Of a DNA stretch of 64,000 nt, positions 1 to 7,703 are shown piece by piece. The position numbers and the translations under genes were made by a program. Origin of the DNA: Atopobiaceae bacterium. Lineage in GTDB: Bacteria; Actinomycetota; Coriobacteriia; Coriobacteriales; Atopobiaceae. The DNA lies in assembly GCA_017510785.1 (NCBI GenBank), contig JAFWMH010000037.1, positions 38,703 to 102,702 on the forward strand. Reading direction: 5' to 3'. The notes below the pieces were generated by a model. It was given only the letters and a program-made list of their open reading frames with translations. It did not search any database and was not told where the DNA came from. The first letter of the stretch is position 1, and each line of letters begins with the position of its first letter.

Positions 1-819
1 GAGGGTGTGCCTTCGGCGCTAACAAATGCCTCCGCAGCTATATTACCGTCTCTCGCGGGGTCGAAACCTGTCCCTCTCGCGTCGCCCGAACTACTTCGGC
101 TTCTAAGCGACTTAGATAGCAAATACCCGTCTTTGGAGGAGGCGGGCGTGAAGTTGGGCATAGGTGTGGCTTCGGGGTGCGACGAGGTGTACATTACGGA
201 AAACCCCGAGTTGGTAGAAAAGGATCGCATGCTTCCCCTGTTTTTTATGAGAGACTGGCGGGCGGGAAACCATAGGGGAACGAAGTGCCTTGTGAATCCG
301 TGGAACGACGATGGGACTCTTGTGGACCTCGACGATTACCCGAGGCTAAAGGACTACCTTCATAGGAATGAGGAGAAGATAAAGGCTCGTAGGGTGGCGA
401 AGGACCATCCCGGCTCATGGTATCGGACGCTAGATAAGCCCGACCATTCGCTCATGGGTAGGGAGATGCTCCTCTTTCCGGATATGGCGGCGCGATCGGA
501 TCCTGTATACAGCGATGGTACGCGCTATCCTCACCACAACTGCTATTGGATGATTTCGAGCGAGTGGGATGTGAGGGCCCTTGGTGGACTGATGATGAGC
601 GATCTTGTCGAAGGCTACGTCGATGCGTTCGGGGTGAAGATGCGCGGGTCGACGTTGCGCTTTCAGGCTCAGTATTTACGGCGAGTGCACATACCGTTGG
701 CCGAAGAGGTTGACGACGAGACGCGAGCCGAGCTTGGGGAGGCGTTTGTTTGCGGAGATCGTGCCCGCGCGAACAGGGCAAGCAGGAGAGCGTACGGTTT
801 GGAGGGTGTGGATGCGTGA
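1..819 (+). CDS. C-terminal part of an N6-adenine DNA methyltransferase (restriction-modification)
   Basis: The reading frame is open from the left edge, so the gene starts outside the window; the GTG at position 7 need not be the start. The visible ~272 residues look like the C-terminal DNA-recognition region of TaqI/Eco57I-class methyltransferases: a conserved GIASG-like turn (here GIGVASG), a PLFFMRDW stretch, then a segment on substrate-bound water/His contacts typical of the TaqI_C fold. The catalytic NPPY domain is not in view. Its stop overlaps the start of the next gene by 8 bp, so both are probably translated together. The neighbour is an XhoI-type endonuclease, so this should be the matching modification enzyme. 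Family is inferred from pattern; the exact class is less certain than the link to the endonuclease. Confidence 0.75.
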   Translation, partial: EGVPSALTNASAAILPSLAGSKPVPLASPELLRLLSDLDSKYPSLEEAGVKLGIGVASGCDEVYITENPELVEKDRMLPLFFMRDWRAGNHRGTKCLVNPWNDDGTLVDLDDYPRLKDYLHRNEEKIKARRVAKDHPGSWYRTLDKPDHSLMGREMLLFPDMAARSDPVYSDGTRYPHHNCYWMISSEWDVRALGGLMMSDLVEGYVDAFGVKMRGSTLRFQAQYLRRVHIPLAEEVDDETRAELGEAFVCGDRARANRASRRAYGLEGVDA

Positions 820-1468
820 TGACGTAAAGGACGCAGTCCTGAACTGCGTGAAGTTTGCGGTAACAAAGGGGACTCAAAGCGGGCGTCACATTGCGCCGCT
901 GACAGCAAAGATTGCGCAAGATATGAAACTTGTAGGCTACGATGAGGACTCGATATTCCTCGACGATGTTAACGTAACCCTTCCCGGCTGGTTTAGGCCT
1001 TCGAAGAGGTGGGACATCACCGCCTTTGAGGGTGGCGTGCTGGTTGCTGCCATTGAACTGAAGAGTATTAACGGCAGCTTTGGCAAAAACGCAAACAACC
1101 GGGTGGAAGAGGCACTGGGCAGTGCGTCGGATGTTGAATACGCGACGCATAACCACCTGCTTGAGCCGAATGACTTGCCGCCAAACTTTGGTTATGCGCT
1201 CTTGATTCGCAAGACTCCAGAGAGCACGAGGCCTTCGAGAATCGGTGCCAAATCGCGTTATGCATTCGATAAGGAGTTTGAAAACACATCGTATGTCGAC
1301 CGCTTTACTATTTTGGGCAAGCGGCTGCTCCGCGAAAGAATTTACCAGGCGGTATGGGTTGCCGTCGTTGACCTCGAAAACGAAGTAGTAGAAGAGCCAG
1401 ATCCGCTGATGACGTACGATAAATTTATAGCGCATCTTAAGGGGTGGATTGACGTCGTGAGGGCGTAG
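812..1468 (+). CDS. Type II restriction endonuclease, PaeR7I/XhoI family
   Basis: This 218-residue protein would cut unmodified DNA; the XhoI/PaeR7I family recognises CTCGAG. A PD-(D/E)xK-like core is visible: Asp68 in KRWDIT, then Glu82 and Lys84 in AAIELKS, followed by a GSFGKNANNRVEEALGS block that is characteristic of this family. The ATG at 812 is preferred because GGAGGG lies five bases upstream (801-806). A longer open frame beginning at 710 sits inside the methyltransferase and has no such support. PaeR7I is slightly longer (about 246 residues). The methylase-then-endonuclease order with overlap is usual for these systems. Specificity is inferred from family, not shown by the sequence. 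Confidence 0.88.
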   Translation: MRDDVKDAVLNCVKFAVTKGTQSGRHIAPLTAKIAQDMKLVGYDEDSIFLDDVNVTLPGWFRPSKRWDITAFEGGVLVAAIELKSINGSFGKNANNRVEEALGSASDVEYATHNHLLEPNDLPPNFGYALLIRKTPESTRPSRIGAKSRYAFDKEFENTSYVDRFTILGKRLLRERIYQAVWVAVVDLENEVVEEPDPLMTYDKFIAHLKGWIDVVRA

Positions 1469-1904
1469 CGGCTGTATACCGAGGTTGTGCATCAATACTT
1501 TGCGTTGCTAGATGCTGCGCTTAGCACGTTCGCATGGACGCGATTGTTGTTACCTCAGGAAGGCCGATGTCGAGCCGTGCGGTATGATTTCTCTGTCCCG
1601 GCAACTCCACCCCCAACTCGCACTATGGCATCCCTGGCATAGAGGATGCGGATTGTGTTTGGTAGGGCCGTTTGGGATGAAAAACCCGCGCTAATTGGCG
1701 CCCTTGGCACACAGGATGCGGATTGTGTGCTGTGGGGGCAGCTGTCCCCAAAGATGCCAAAGCCGCGAGAATCCGAACGAATATACAATCCACCAGAAGT
1801 CGCACGACGCTGGGCAGTAATACGATTCGCGCGGCCCGGGGGCCGCGCGAATGCAAAATCCGTCAAAGCTTGAGTGTGTGTAACGGAAAGCCCGCCCGTT
1901 TTGG
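1469..1904. other. Gene-free stretch with a 70-bp-spaced direct repeat and a strong palindrome
   Basis: No convincing coding region was found. A 16-base direct repeat, AGGATGCGGATTGTGT, occurs at 1643-1658 and 1713-1728, with flanking similarity (CCCTGGCAT versus CCTTGGCAC), suggesting an old tandem duplication of about 70 bp. A 13-bp perfect stem with a 2-base loop lies at 1825-1852. It sits between two convergent genes and may stop transcription, but has no adjacent T-run. Confidence 0.5.
1825..1852. terminator. GC-rich palindrome between convergent genes (possible bidirectional terminator)
   Basis: Arms 1825-1837 and 1840-1852 are perfectly complementary (ATTCGCGCGGCCC), separated by two bases. 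The placement between convergent genes suits a terminator, but neither side has a U-tract, so this is a structural call only. Confidence 0.35.
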
Positions 1905-2834
1905 CTAGGGCAACGCGTTGCCAGCGGCGAGATAAATCTCGTACCATTCCTCGCGAGTCATCTCCCAGTCGCACGCTGCGGCGGACTTGGTGACGCGCTG
2001 GGCCTTGGTGGTGCCCACGATGGCCTGCATCTTGCCTGGTACTCGCAGCACCCAATTAATGGCTACGGCCGCGGCGGTTACGCCATGCTCTGTGGCGATG
2101 GTGTCCAGTGCAGCGTTGAGGTCTGCGTAGTCGGGATTCCCTAGGAACACGCCGCCAAAGTAGCCGTGCTGCATAACGCTCCACGCCTGTATTGCCATGC
2201 CTTTATCGTATGCGTACTCAAGAATGCCGCCGTCGCGCATTACACTGGCGTCGTTTTCCATGTTCACGTTGAGCGAGGCGTCCAGCATGGGCGTGAAGGC
2301 GCACGAGAGTTGCACTTGATTTGCGCAGATGGGGAAGGCCAGATAGCTCTCGAGCCTCCTTATTTGTGCGGGGTTCTGGTTGGACACGCCGAAGTCGATA
2401 ACCTTGCCCGCATCGTGCAGCTCCTGGAAGGCCTGCGCAATCTCCTCGGGCACCATAAGTGCGTCCGGGCGGTGCAGCAGCAACGAGTCAATGTGGTCGG
2501 TTTTGAGCACGCGGAGACTATTCTCTAGGCTCTCGATGATGTGATCGTATGAGAAATCGAAGTAGTTGGCCTTTGCGCGCGGATGAGGACGGATGCCGAG
2601 CTTCGTTTGCAACCAAACGCGGTCGCGAAGGCCCGGGCGTGCGGCGAACGCTTCGCCAATAATGTGCTCGGAAGGTCCATATATTGGCGCGGTGTCTACG
2701 GCGTTGACGCCCGCGTCGAGCGCTGTCTCGATGAGCGTGGCCACCTCCTTCGGCTGCATTTGCGCAATGCGCATGGTGCCGAGCACCAGTTCCGAAACCT
2801 TGGCCTTGCCCGGCCCGAACTCAATGTAACGCAT
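1905..2834 (-). CDS. Aldo/keto reductase family oxidoreductase
   Basis: A cytoplasmic NAD(P)H-dependent carbonyl reductase of the bacterial YdhF-like group (309 residues). The catalytic tetrad is readable: Asp and Tyr in NAVDTAPIYG, Lys in WLQTKLG and His in LLLHRPD. NADPH-binding loops follow (GVSNQNPAQI, and IVGTTKAQR near the C-terminus). The ATG at 2834 is chosen because GGGGGC lies seven bases upstream; an in-frame ATG at 2858 has no good ribosome site. It stands alone, with no operon context, so the substrate is unknown. Confidence 0.88.
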   Translation of the reverse strand: MRYIEFGPGKAKVSELVLGTMRIAQMQPKEVATLIETALDAGVNAVDTAPIYGPSEHIIGEAFAARPGLRDRVWLQTKLGIRPHPRAKANYFDFSYDHIIESLENSLRVLKTDHIDSLLLHRPDALMVPEEIAQAFQELHDAGKVIDFGVSNQNPAQIRRLESYLAFPICANQVQLSCAFTPMLDASLNVNMENDASVMRDGGILEYAYDKGMAIQAWSVMQHGYFGGVFLGNPDYADLNAALDTIATEHGVTAAAVAINWVLRVPGKMQAIVGTTKAQRVTKSAAACDWEMTREEWYEIYLAAGNALP

Positions 2835-3023
2835 ACTGTGCCCCCAAACGTTGTTCATTATATAAACGCTTTCTCAACTGTAGGAGTTGCGTTTATCGTA
2901 TGCCATAGTTCTTCGGAGCGGTCTCGGATTCCATGGCGTGAGCGTGGTTAGCCCTGGCATGCCATCTAGACCACACGTTTTGGCAAGGCACGGCGAGCCG
3001 AGGCGCGGCGACCCGAGGTTACG

Positions 3024-3689
3024 CTATTTCCGGCGAATCTTGCGCACAGCCTTCTTACCGGTATCGATAACCTTGGGCTCTAAGTTTACGTCGGCGGGAG
3101 AAACGAGGTCGAGGCGGAGCGAGAGCTGCCTGAGCGCAAGGACGCTAACCACCGTGAGAATGGACGAAATGCGTTGGTCCCCAATGGTTACGTACATGCT
3201 CGCACAATAAATAATTGATCCCGCGACGGCGCAAAGCGCATAATAGTTCGATTGCCGGAAGACGTGTGGAACCTCTCCCAAAAACACATCGCGCAGCATG
3301 CCGCCACCGACGCCCGTAATGGTTCCCATGAGTACGACCGCCGAAAAGTGCAGGCCGTATGCAAGGGCTTTGTCTGTGCCGGCAATAACGTAGAGGGCAA
3401 CCGACGCCATGTCGACCCACTCGTAAAGGTTGGGGAAGCGCCGCATGACGGTGGGGAAGCAAAAGCCGATGATTGCCGTCGTTACGCACAGGGGAATCGC
3501 AAGCTTGGAATCGAGGGCGTAGACGCTACCCGTTTGCATAATGGCATCGCGAAGCAGTCCGCCACCGAGTGCGCAGATAATACACATCGCGATGAAGCCT
3601 ACGAGGTCGAGGCCGTACTTCTTGCCGACGAGCACCCCGGCAAATGCCCCAACGACGACAGCGGAAAGATCAAGCCAATCGGGTATCAC
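3024..3689 (-). CDS. TRIC/YadS-type (UPF0126) membrane protein
   Basis: An inner-membrane protein of 221 residues with about six to seven hydrophobic segments and the duplicated glycine-rich motif of this family: ALGGGLLRDAIM in the first half and GVGGGMLRDVFLG in the second. Bacterial relatives are described as TRIC-like cation channels or glycine transporters (YadS). The start is taken as GTG at 3689, four bases after a near-perfect AGGAGG; the longer open frame to 3908 adds unrelated sequence. The C-terminus is short and basic (KKAVRKIRRK). Substrate is not deducible here. Confidence 0.85.
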   Translation of the reverse strand: MIPDWLDLSAVVVGAFAGVLVGKKYGLDLVGFIAMCIICALGGGLLRDAIMQTGSVYALDSKLAIPLCVTTAIIGFCFPTVMRRFPNLYEWVDMASVALYVIAGTDKALAYGLHFSAVVLMGTITGVGGGMLRDVFLGEVPHVFRQSNYYALCAVAGSIIYCASMYVTIGDQRISSILTVVSVLALRQLSLRLDLVSPADVNLEPKVIDTGKKAVRKIRRK

Positions 3690-3902
3690 GGCGCCTCCTT
3701 GGGCTGTTTTGTGGATTGCAAGCTGGCCCACTCGGTTCGTTCGCAGCTTAAACATAGTATAGCGCGCCGATGGCAAAGCGCACCAAGCCAAGAGAACGGG
3801 TGAACATGCTCTAGAGGCGGGCTGCCATGGCGGCGTGGCAGGCTTGCTGCGCGAGGCGTTTGTTTGCGACCAAAAAGCGTTGCGAGGGGCGAAATTGAAT
3901 AT

Positions 3903-3930
3903 TTGCATTCGCTATGCTGTGGGATATGCT
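3903..3930 (+). promoter_or_regulatory. Candidate sigma-70-type promoter for the PASTA gene
   Basis: TTGCAT at 3903-3908 and TATGCT at 3925-3930 are separated by 16 bp, in the divergent spacer upstream of the gene starting at 3973. Confidence 0.4.
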
Positions 3931-3972
3931 ATGTACGTTAGTGGTCGTATCGGTGGAAGTCAGGAGGAGCGA

Positions 3973-5352
3973 ATGGAGAAAAAGAAGCCAGTTGTACCCA
4001 TAGTCGTAACAGTTGTGGTGGCAATCGCCATTGGTATTGGCGCTTTCATCGCGCTGAGGCCAAAAAAGCAGGTCGCAGTGCCGAGCGTGACGTATTACTA
4101 CGAGGAGCAGGCAGAGCAGATGCTTGCCGAGGCTGGCCTAAAACTCGGCGAGGTCACGGTGGAGCAAAACGAGGGAACGAACGAAGATCCCTTTGACGGA
4201 CTTATAATTGGCCAGAGTCCTGCCGCGAAGGAGACTGTGGACGAGGGGTCGACGGTCAACATTACCGTTGCAAAAGGACGTCCGATTCCAACGAGTGTTA
4301 TAGTGCCAGACCTCAAGGGCATGTCGCCAGAAGAGGCGGAGATGGCCCTCGTTAGCGCGTTCATCTTCTCGCTGCCGGGTGATCCTGTGTACTCCGACGA
4401 CGTGGAGCCTGGTAAGGTTTGCGACCAGTCAGCAGTACCTGGCTCGTCCCTCCAGATTACCGCCGAGCAATTCAAGAATGGAGAGTGGCCCGTCGTCTCG
4501 TACTCCACGAGCTTGGGCAAAGAGCAAGTAAAGGTGCCCGACGTGGTGGGCAAAACCTCACAGGAGGCACGCGACGCACTTACAAACGCGGGTTTGGCCA
4601 TCGACACAACCTCTTCCTTCAGCGAAAAAGTTGAGGCGGACCGCATCATTAGTCAGTCGATTCCCAAAGACTCTACGGTGGCGAAGGGCACGATAGTTAG
4701 CATCGAAATCTCGCAGGGCAAGAAGCCCGTCGATCGCGTTGCCGTGCCGGACATTCGCACGTATACCTTGGAAGAGGCAAAGCGTACGCTGGAGAGCGCG
4801 GGGCTCAACTACACGTATACCGGAAACGAGGCCGGTAGGGTTATTACGGTTAAGCCGCAGCCGTACACCGAAGTAGACAAAGGCTCCACGGTGACCTTTA
4901 CCATCGAGCTCACTGCGGAGCAGCGGCGCCAAGAGGAGCAGGAGCGCAAGCGCCAGGAAGAAGAACAGAAGCGTCAGGAAGAAGAACAGAAGCGTCAGGA
5001 AGAAGAACAGAAGCGCCAGGATGAGGAGCAGCGGCGCCAAGAGGAGGAACGCCAGCGCCAAGAAGAGGAGCGTCAGCGTCAGGAGCAAGAGCAACAGCAG
5101 CAGGAGCAGCAAGTGCAGGAGGAGACGCAGTCGCAGCCGCAATACATCTCCGAGGATGACGCCATCATATCCGCAGCAATCGCGGCCACTCCCGCCATCG
5201 GCGATGCCGATATTCAAAACACGACCGTGGAGCTTGTACTCGGCGGCGACGCGCCCCACTACGTCGTGTACCTTACCACCGAGCCGGCGGGATACCGGAT
5301 TGAGGTGGACGCCTACACGGGTGACATCATGAGCATGGTGATTTTGCAATAG
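3973..5352 (+). CDS. Membrane-anchored PASTA-repeat protein with C-terminal PepSY-like domain
   Basis: A 459-residue protein anchored by one N-terminal transmembrane helix (about residues 6-28) with the rest outside the cell. About four PASTA-like units follow (roughly 35-105, 110-180, 186-250, 256-315), with starts such as VPDVVGKTSQEA and VPDIRTYTLEEA. PASTA domains generally bind cell-wall precursors. Next comes a charged coiled-coil (about 316-385) of near-identical seven-residue units (QEEEQKR) encoded by 21-bp repeats near 4945-5030. The end (about 390-459) is a PepSY-like module with VLGGDAPHYVV and VDAYTGD. There is no kinase domain, unlike PknB. The ATG at 3973 follows CAGGAGGAGC. 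The coiled-coil probably acts as a spacer. Confidence 0.85.
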   Translation: MEKKKPVVPIVVTVVVAIAIGIGAFIALRPKKQVAVPSVTYYYEEQAEQMLAEAGLKLGEVTVEQNEGTNEDPFDGLIIGQSPAAKETVDEGSTVNITVAKGRPIPTSVIVPDLKGMSPEEAEMALVSAFIFSLPGDPVYSDDVEPGKVCDQSAVPGSSLQITAEQFKNGEWPVVSYSTSLGKEQVKVPDVVGKTSQEARDALTNAGLAIDTTSSFSEKVEADRIISQSIPKDSTVAKGTIVSIEISQGKKPVDRVAVPDIRTYTLEEAKRTLESAGLNYTYTGNEAGRVITVKPQPYTEVDKGSTVTFTIELTAEQRRQEEQERKRQEEEQKRQEEEQKRQEEEQKRQDEEQRRQEEERQRQEEERQRQEQEQQQQEQQVQEETQSQPQYISEDDAIISAAIAATPAIGDADIQNTTVELVLGGDAPHYVVYLTTEPAGYRIEVDAYTGDIMSMVILQ

Positions 5353-5381
5353 CGGCTTGACTTGACTGGCTGTATTGTGAC

Positions 5382-5415
5382 GGACCGCCCCTCATCAAGA
5401 AGGGCGGTCCTTTTG
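5382..5415 (+). terminator. Rho-independent terminator after the PASTA gene
   Basis: The stem GGACCGCCC/AGGGCGGTCC (5382-5390 with 5401-5410) is followed by TTTTG. It lies 30 bp after the stop codon. Confidence 0.8.
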
Positions 5416-5523
5416 CGTGAGGGGCGGGCGCCCGTGCGAGGCAGGCGCCCGTCAGGGGCAAGCCCCCCCGCGCGAGGCAAGTGCCCATGCGCGAGAAAAG
5501 ACCTTTGCGTCAGCCGAAGCCCC

Positions 5524-6951
5524 TTACGCCAGGCGCTGCTGGCAACGGGCGAGGACGCCAGCGAGGATGCACTCGTCGTAGTTGTCCACATGTACGAGGA
5601 GCGGCTGCGCGTCGCGAGGTACGTACTTGGCGAGCTCGTCCGCCACCTCCTCCATGTTGGGCAACAGGTCGCAGCGTAGCGCAACCACCTCGGGGTCGAA
5701 GGTCGCGCAGTCCATGGCGAGGACCTGACCAACCGTTTCGAGCACGTCGGCGGGGTCGAAGGGGTTGTAGTGCAGCGGACGCGAGAAGGAGAACCGATTG
5801 ACCACGAGCCGGATTTCCCCAGCGTTGCCGTGCGCACCCTCCAGGAGTTTGCCGTTCACGACGTGTCCTTGTCCGCCCATCGCCCAGCCGGTCGCTTGCG
5901 AATAAAACGTTACGTTTTCGTACTCGGGATGGGCCTCGCGCCAACCCAATGCCGCTGCGTTCGTGTTGTTGCAAAGGATGACGGGGATGGGGTAGCGCGC
6001 GGAGAGGTAGTCTCCAATTATGAAGCCCTCCGATCCATTGGTGAGGTCCACATCTCGGTTTGTCTTGATGAGCAAGTAGCCGTCGCGCAGCGCTCCCGGC
6101 AGCGCGACGCCAACGGCGTCGACCCGCCCACCTGCCTTGCAGGTGCACAGCTGGGTATCGATGACGTCGGTGATGTCGTCGAGGGTCAGGCGTCGCTTTA
6201 TTACGCTGCCCTCTGCCGCGATGGTTCCATGGTGATACGTTCTATAATGAATCGTTGCCTCGCTAGAGGCCGCATGGGCGGCTACCACCAGAATGCGGCC
6301 GAAGCCCTGCGCGCACGCGGGCGGCTTTTCGTCTGCCTGTCCGTTCGACTTGTTCGCTCGTGCGGCGAGCTCCTCCCTAACCCATTCCAAACAGCCTGCG
6401 GCATCGTAGGCGGCAAAGGTGGCCGTGGGAATCTCGAGCACCGGCACGTCGCCCATCACCTGCCGGACTCTCTCGGCTTGGTAGGCAATTTGCGGAGCTA
6501 TGAGGATGGCCGCCTTGTTGCGTCCGTTTTCGTACGCCTCGGTGACGCTTACTGCCGAAAAGCCCCAGTCGAGTCCTAAGGCTTCTGCCGCCTGGTTGAG
6601 TTTCTCTGCAAAAAACGACGTGGTCATGCCGGCCGTACAGCACAGCAGGACCTCGGTTCGTTGTCGATCGCCCATGGCGAGAAGTGCCTGGATCATCTCG
6701 CGAAAGAGCTGGATGGAGTGCTCCCTGTTGACCGGGTGGAAGTGCAGGAAAAACCGAGTCTCGCCCGTGGCCTTCTCTTCTATGCGGAGCTCGACGATTT
6801 CGGGGTCGGGATCCATGTTGTAAAAGCTGACCTCCGCCGTAGCGAAGTTGGTTTCGAACACGAAGTGGTCGTCGTTCTCAAGGTTGGCCGCGTATCCCTT
6901 GTGCGCCTGCTCGCGAATCCATCCGCGAAGGTCGAAGGTGCCCTCTGCCAT
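5524..6951 (-). CDS. PTS EIIB-like domain fused to a ROK-family sugar kinase/regulator domain
   Basis: A 475-residue cytoplasmic protein with three parts. Residues 1-95 are not recognised. Residues about 98-205 resemble the lactose/cellobiose PTS EIIB domain, with the phospho-cysteine signature CTAGMTTS (Cys105). Residues about 225-475 are ROK-like: VGVALPGAL, NNTNAAALGW, GHVVNGKLLEGAHGNAGEI. The usual ROK zinc motif (CxCGxxGC) is absent. No PTS permease, EIIA or helix-turn-helix is nearby. The start at 6951 has GAGAGGAG upstream; the open frame to 7611 adds random sequence. One reading is a sugar-phosphate sensor or kinase controlled by PTS phosphorylation, but this is inference. Confidence 0.7.
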   Translation of the reverse strand: MAEGTFDLRGWIREQAHKGYAANLENDDHFVFETNFATAEVSFYNMDPDPEIVELRIEEKATGETRFFLHFHPVNREHSIQLFREMIQALLAMGDRQRTEVLLCCTAGMTTSFFAEKLNQAAEALGLDWGFSAVSVTEAYENGRNKAAILIAPQIAYQAERVRQVMGDVPVLEIPTATFAAYDAAGCLEWVREELAARANKSNGQADEKPPACAQGFGRILVVAAHAASSEATIHYRTYHHGTIAAEGSVIKRRLTLDDITDVIDTQLCTCKAGGRVDAVGVALPGALRDGYLLIKTNRDVDLTNGSEGFIIGDYLSARYPIPVILCNNTNAAALGWREAHPEYENVTFYSQATGWAMGGQGHVVNGKLLEGAHGNAGEIRLVVNRFSFSRPLHYNPFDPADVLETVGQVLAMDCATFDPEVVALRCDLLPNMEEVADELAKYVPRDAQPLLVHVDNYDECILAGVLARCQQRLA

Positions 6952-7057
6952 AGTTTGCTCCTCTCGCTCGGCATGCAACTTTCGGCTCCATTGTAATATG
7001 AGGCAAACTGTTCGGGAACGTGTCTCGAAATGCAGGTTTAAGATGCTCCGACTTGGG

Positions 7058-7063
7058 TATAAT
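7058..7063 (+). promoter_or_regulatory. -10 element (TATAAT) upstream of the DUF805 gene
   Basis: A perfect TATAAT lies 39 bp before the ATG at 7102. No good -35 box is visible 17 bp upstream. Confidence 0.45.
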
Positions 7064-7101
7064 ACGCGCAATTGTTTCGGCCTCTTCGAAAGGAGTATAA
7101 C

Positions 7102-7470
7102 ATGTCGATAATGGAGGCTGTCCAAAGCGTATTTGGCAATTACGCAACGTTTACAGGTCGCGCACGGAGGAGCGAGTACTGGTACTTCGTCCTCTTTAAT
7201 TTCCTGGTGTCGTTCGTACTCAACTTGCTGGCGGGCGCGATAAGCCACGGCGAGGGTCCCATCATGTTCTTGCCCGCGATTTGGGGACTCGCGGTTGCGA
7301 TTCCGAGCCTTGCTGTGTCGATTCGCCGTCTTCACGACACGGGGAAGGTTGGCTGGTGGGTTTTGATCGGCCTCATTCCAATCGTGGGCGAAATCGTTCT
7401 TATCGTGTTCCTCGCAACGGATTCTCAACCCGGAACGAACCAGTTCGGCCCGAACCCCAAGGGCATGTAG
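7102..7470 (+). CDS. DUF805 family inner-membrane protein
   Basis: A 122-residue membrane protein of the YhaH/DUF805 type. It shows the family pattern: an amphipathic start (MEAVQSVFGNYATFTGRARRSEYWYF), three to four hydrophobic segments, IRRLHDTGKVGWW in the middle, and a GTNQFGPNP tail. Start chosen at 7102, seven bases after AAAGGAG. Function of the family is unknown. It is monocistronic, with its own -10 box and terminator. Confidence 0.9.
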   Translation: MSIMEAVQSVFGNYATFTGRARRSEYWYFVLFNFLVSFVLNLLAGAISHGEGPIMFLPAIWGLAVAIPSLAVSIRRLHDTGKVGWWVLIGLIPIVGEIVLIVFLATDSQPGTNQFGPNPKGM

Positions 7471-7514
7471 CGTAACCGATGCTACAAACTGGCGCTTCAC
7501 AAGAGCGTTACTTA

Positions 7515-7549
7515 TCCCTGGTGGCGCAACATGCCTCCGGGGATTTTTT
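7515..7549 (+). terminator. Rho-independent terminator after the DUF805 gene
   Basis: Imperfect stem TCCCTGGTGGC/GCCTCCGGGGA followed by TTTTTT at about 7543-7549. Confidence 0.7.
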
Positions 7550-7703
7550 GTGCCCATGGCTGCTTTCCATGGGCGCTTGCCGGAGACATGTTTTTTGGAA
7601 ACCCGTGTCACTACAGGAAGTTTGTCTTACGCTGGGCATAAACGGGTAGAATAGCTTGGCTATGCAAAAAACGAGCTATGTCAGCATCGAAAGGGGTTTT
7701 AGC

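Noticed and set aside
452..1495. 347-codon minus-strand open frame
   Set aside because: Antisense to the restriction-modification genes, rich in Arg/Ser from composition, no ribosome site.
4558..5349. Long leucine-rich open frame on the minus strand
   Set aside because: It is the antisense shadow of the Glu/Gln/Arg coiled-coil repeat in the PASTA gene; no start signal or family resemblance.
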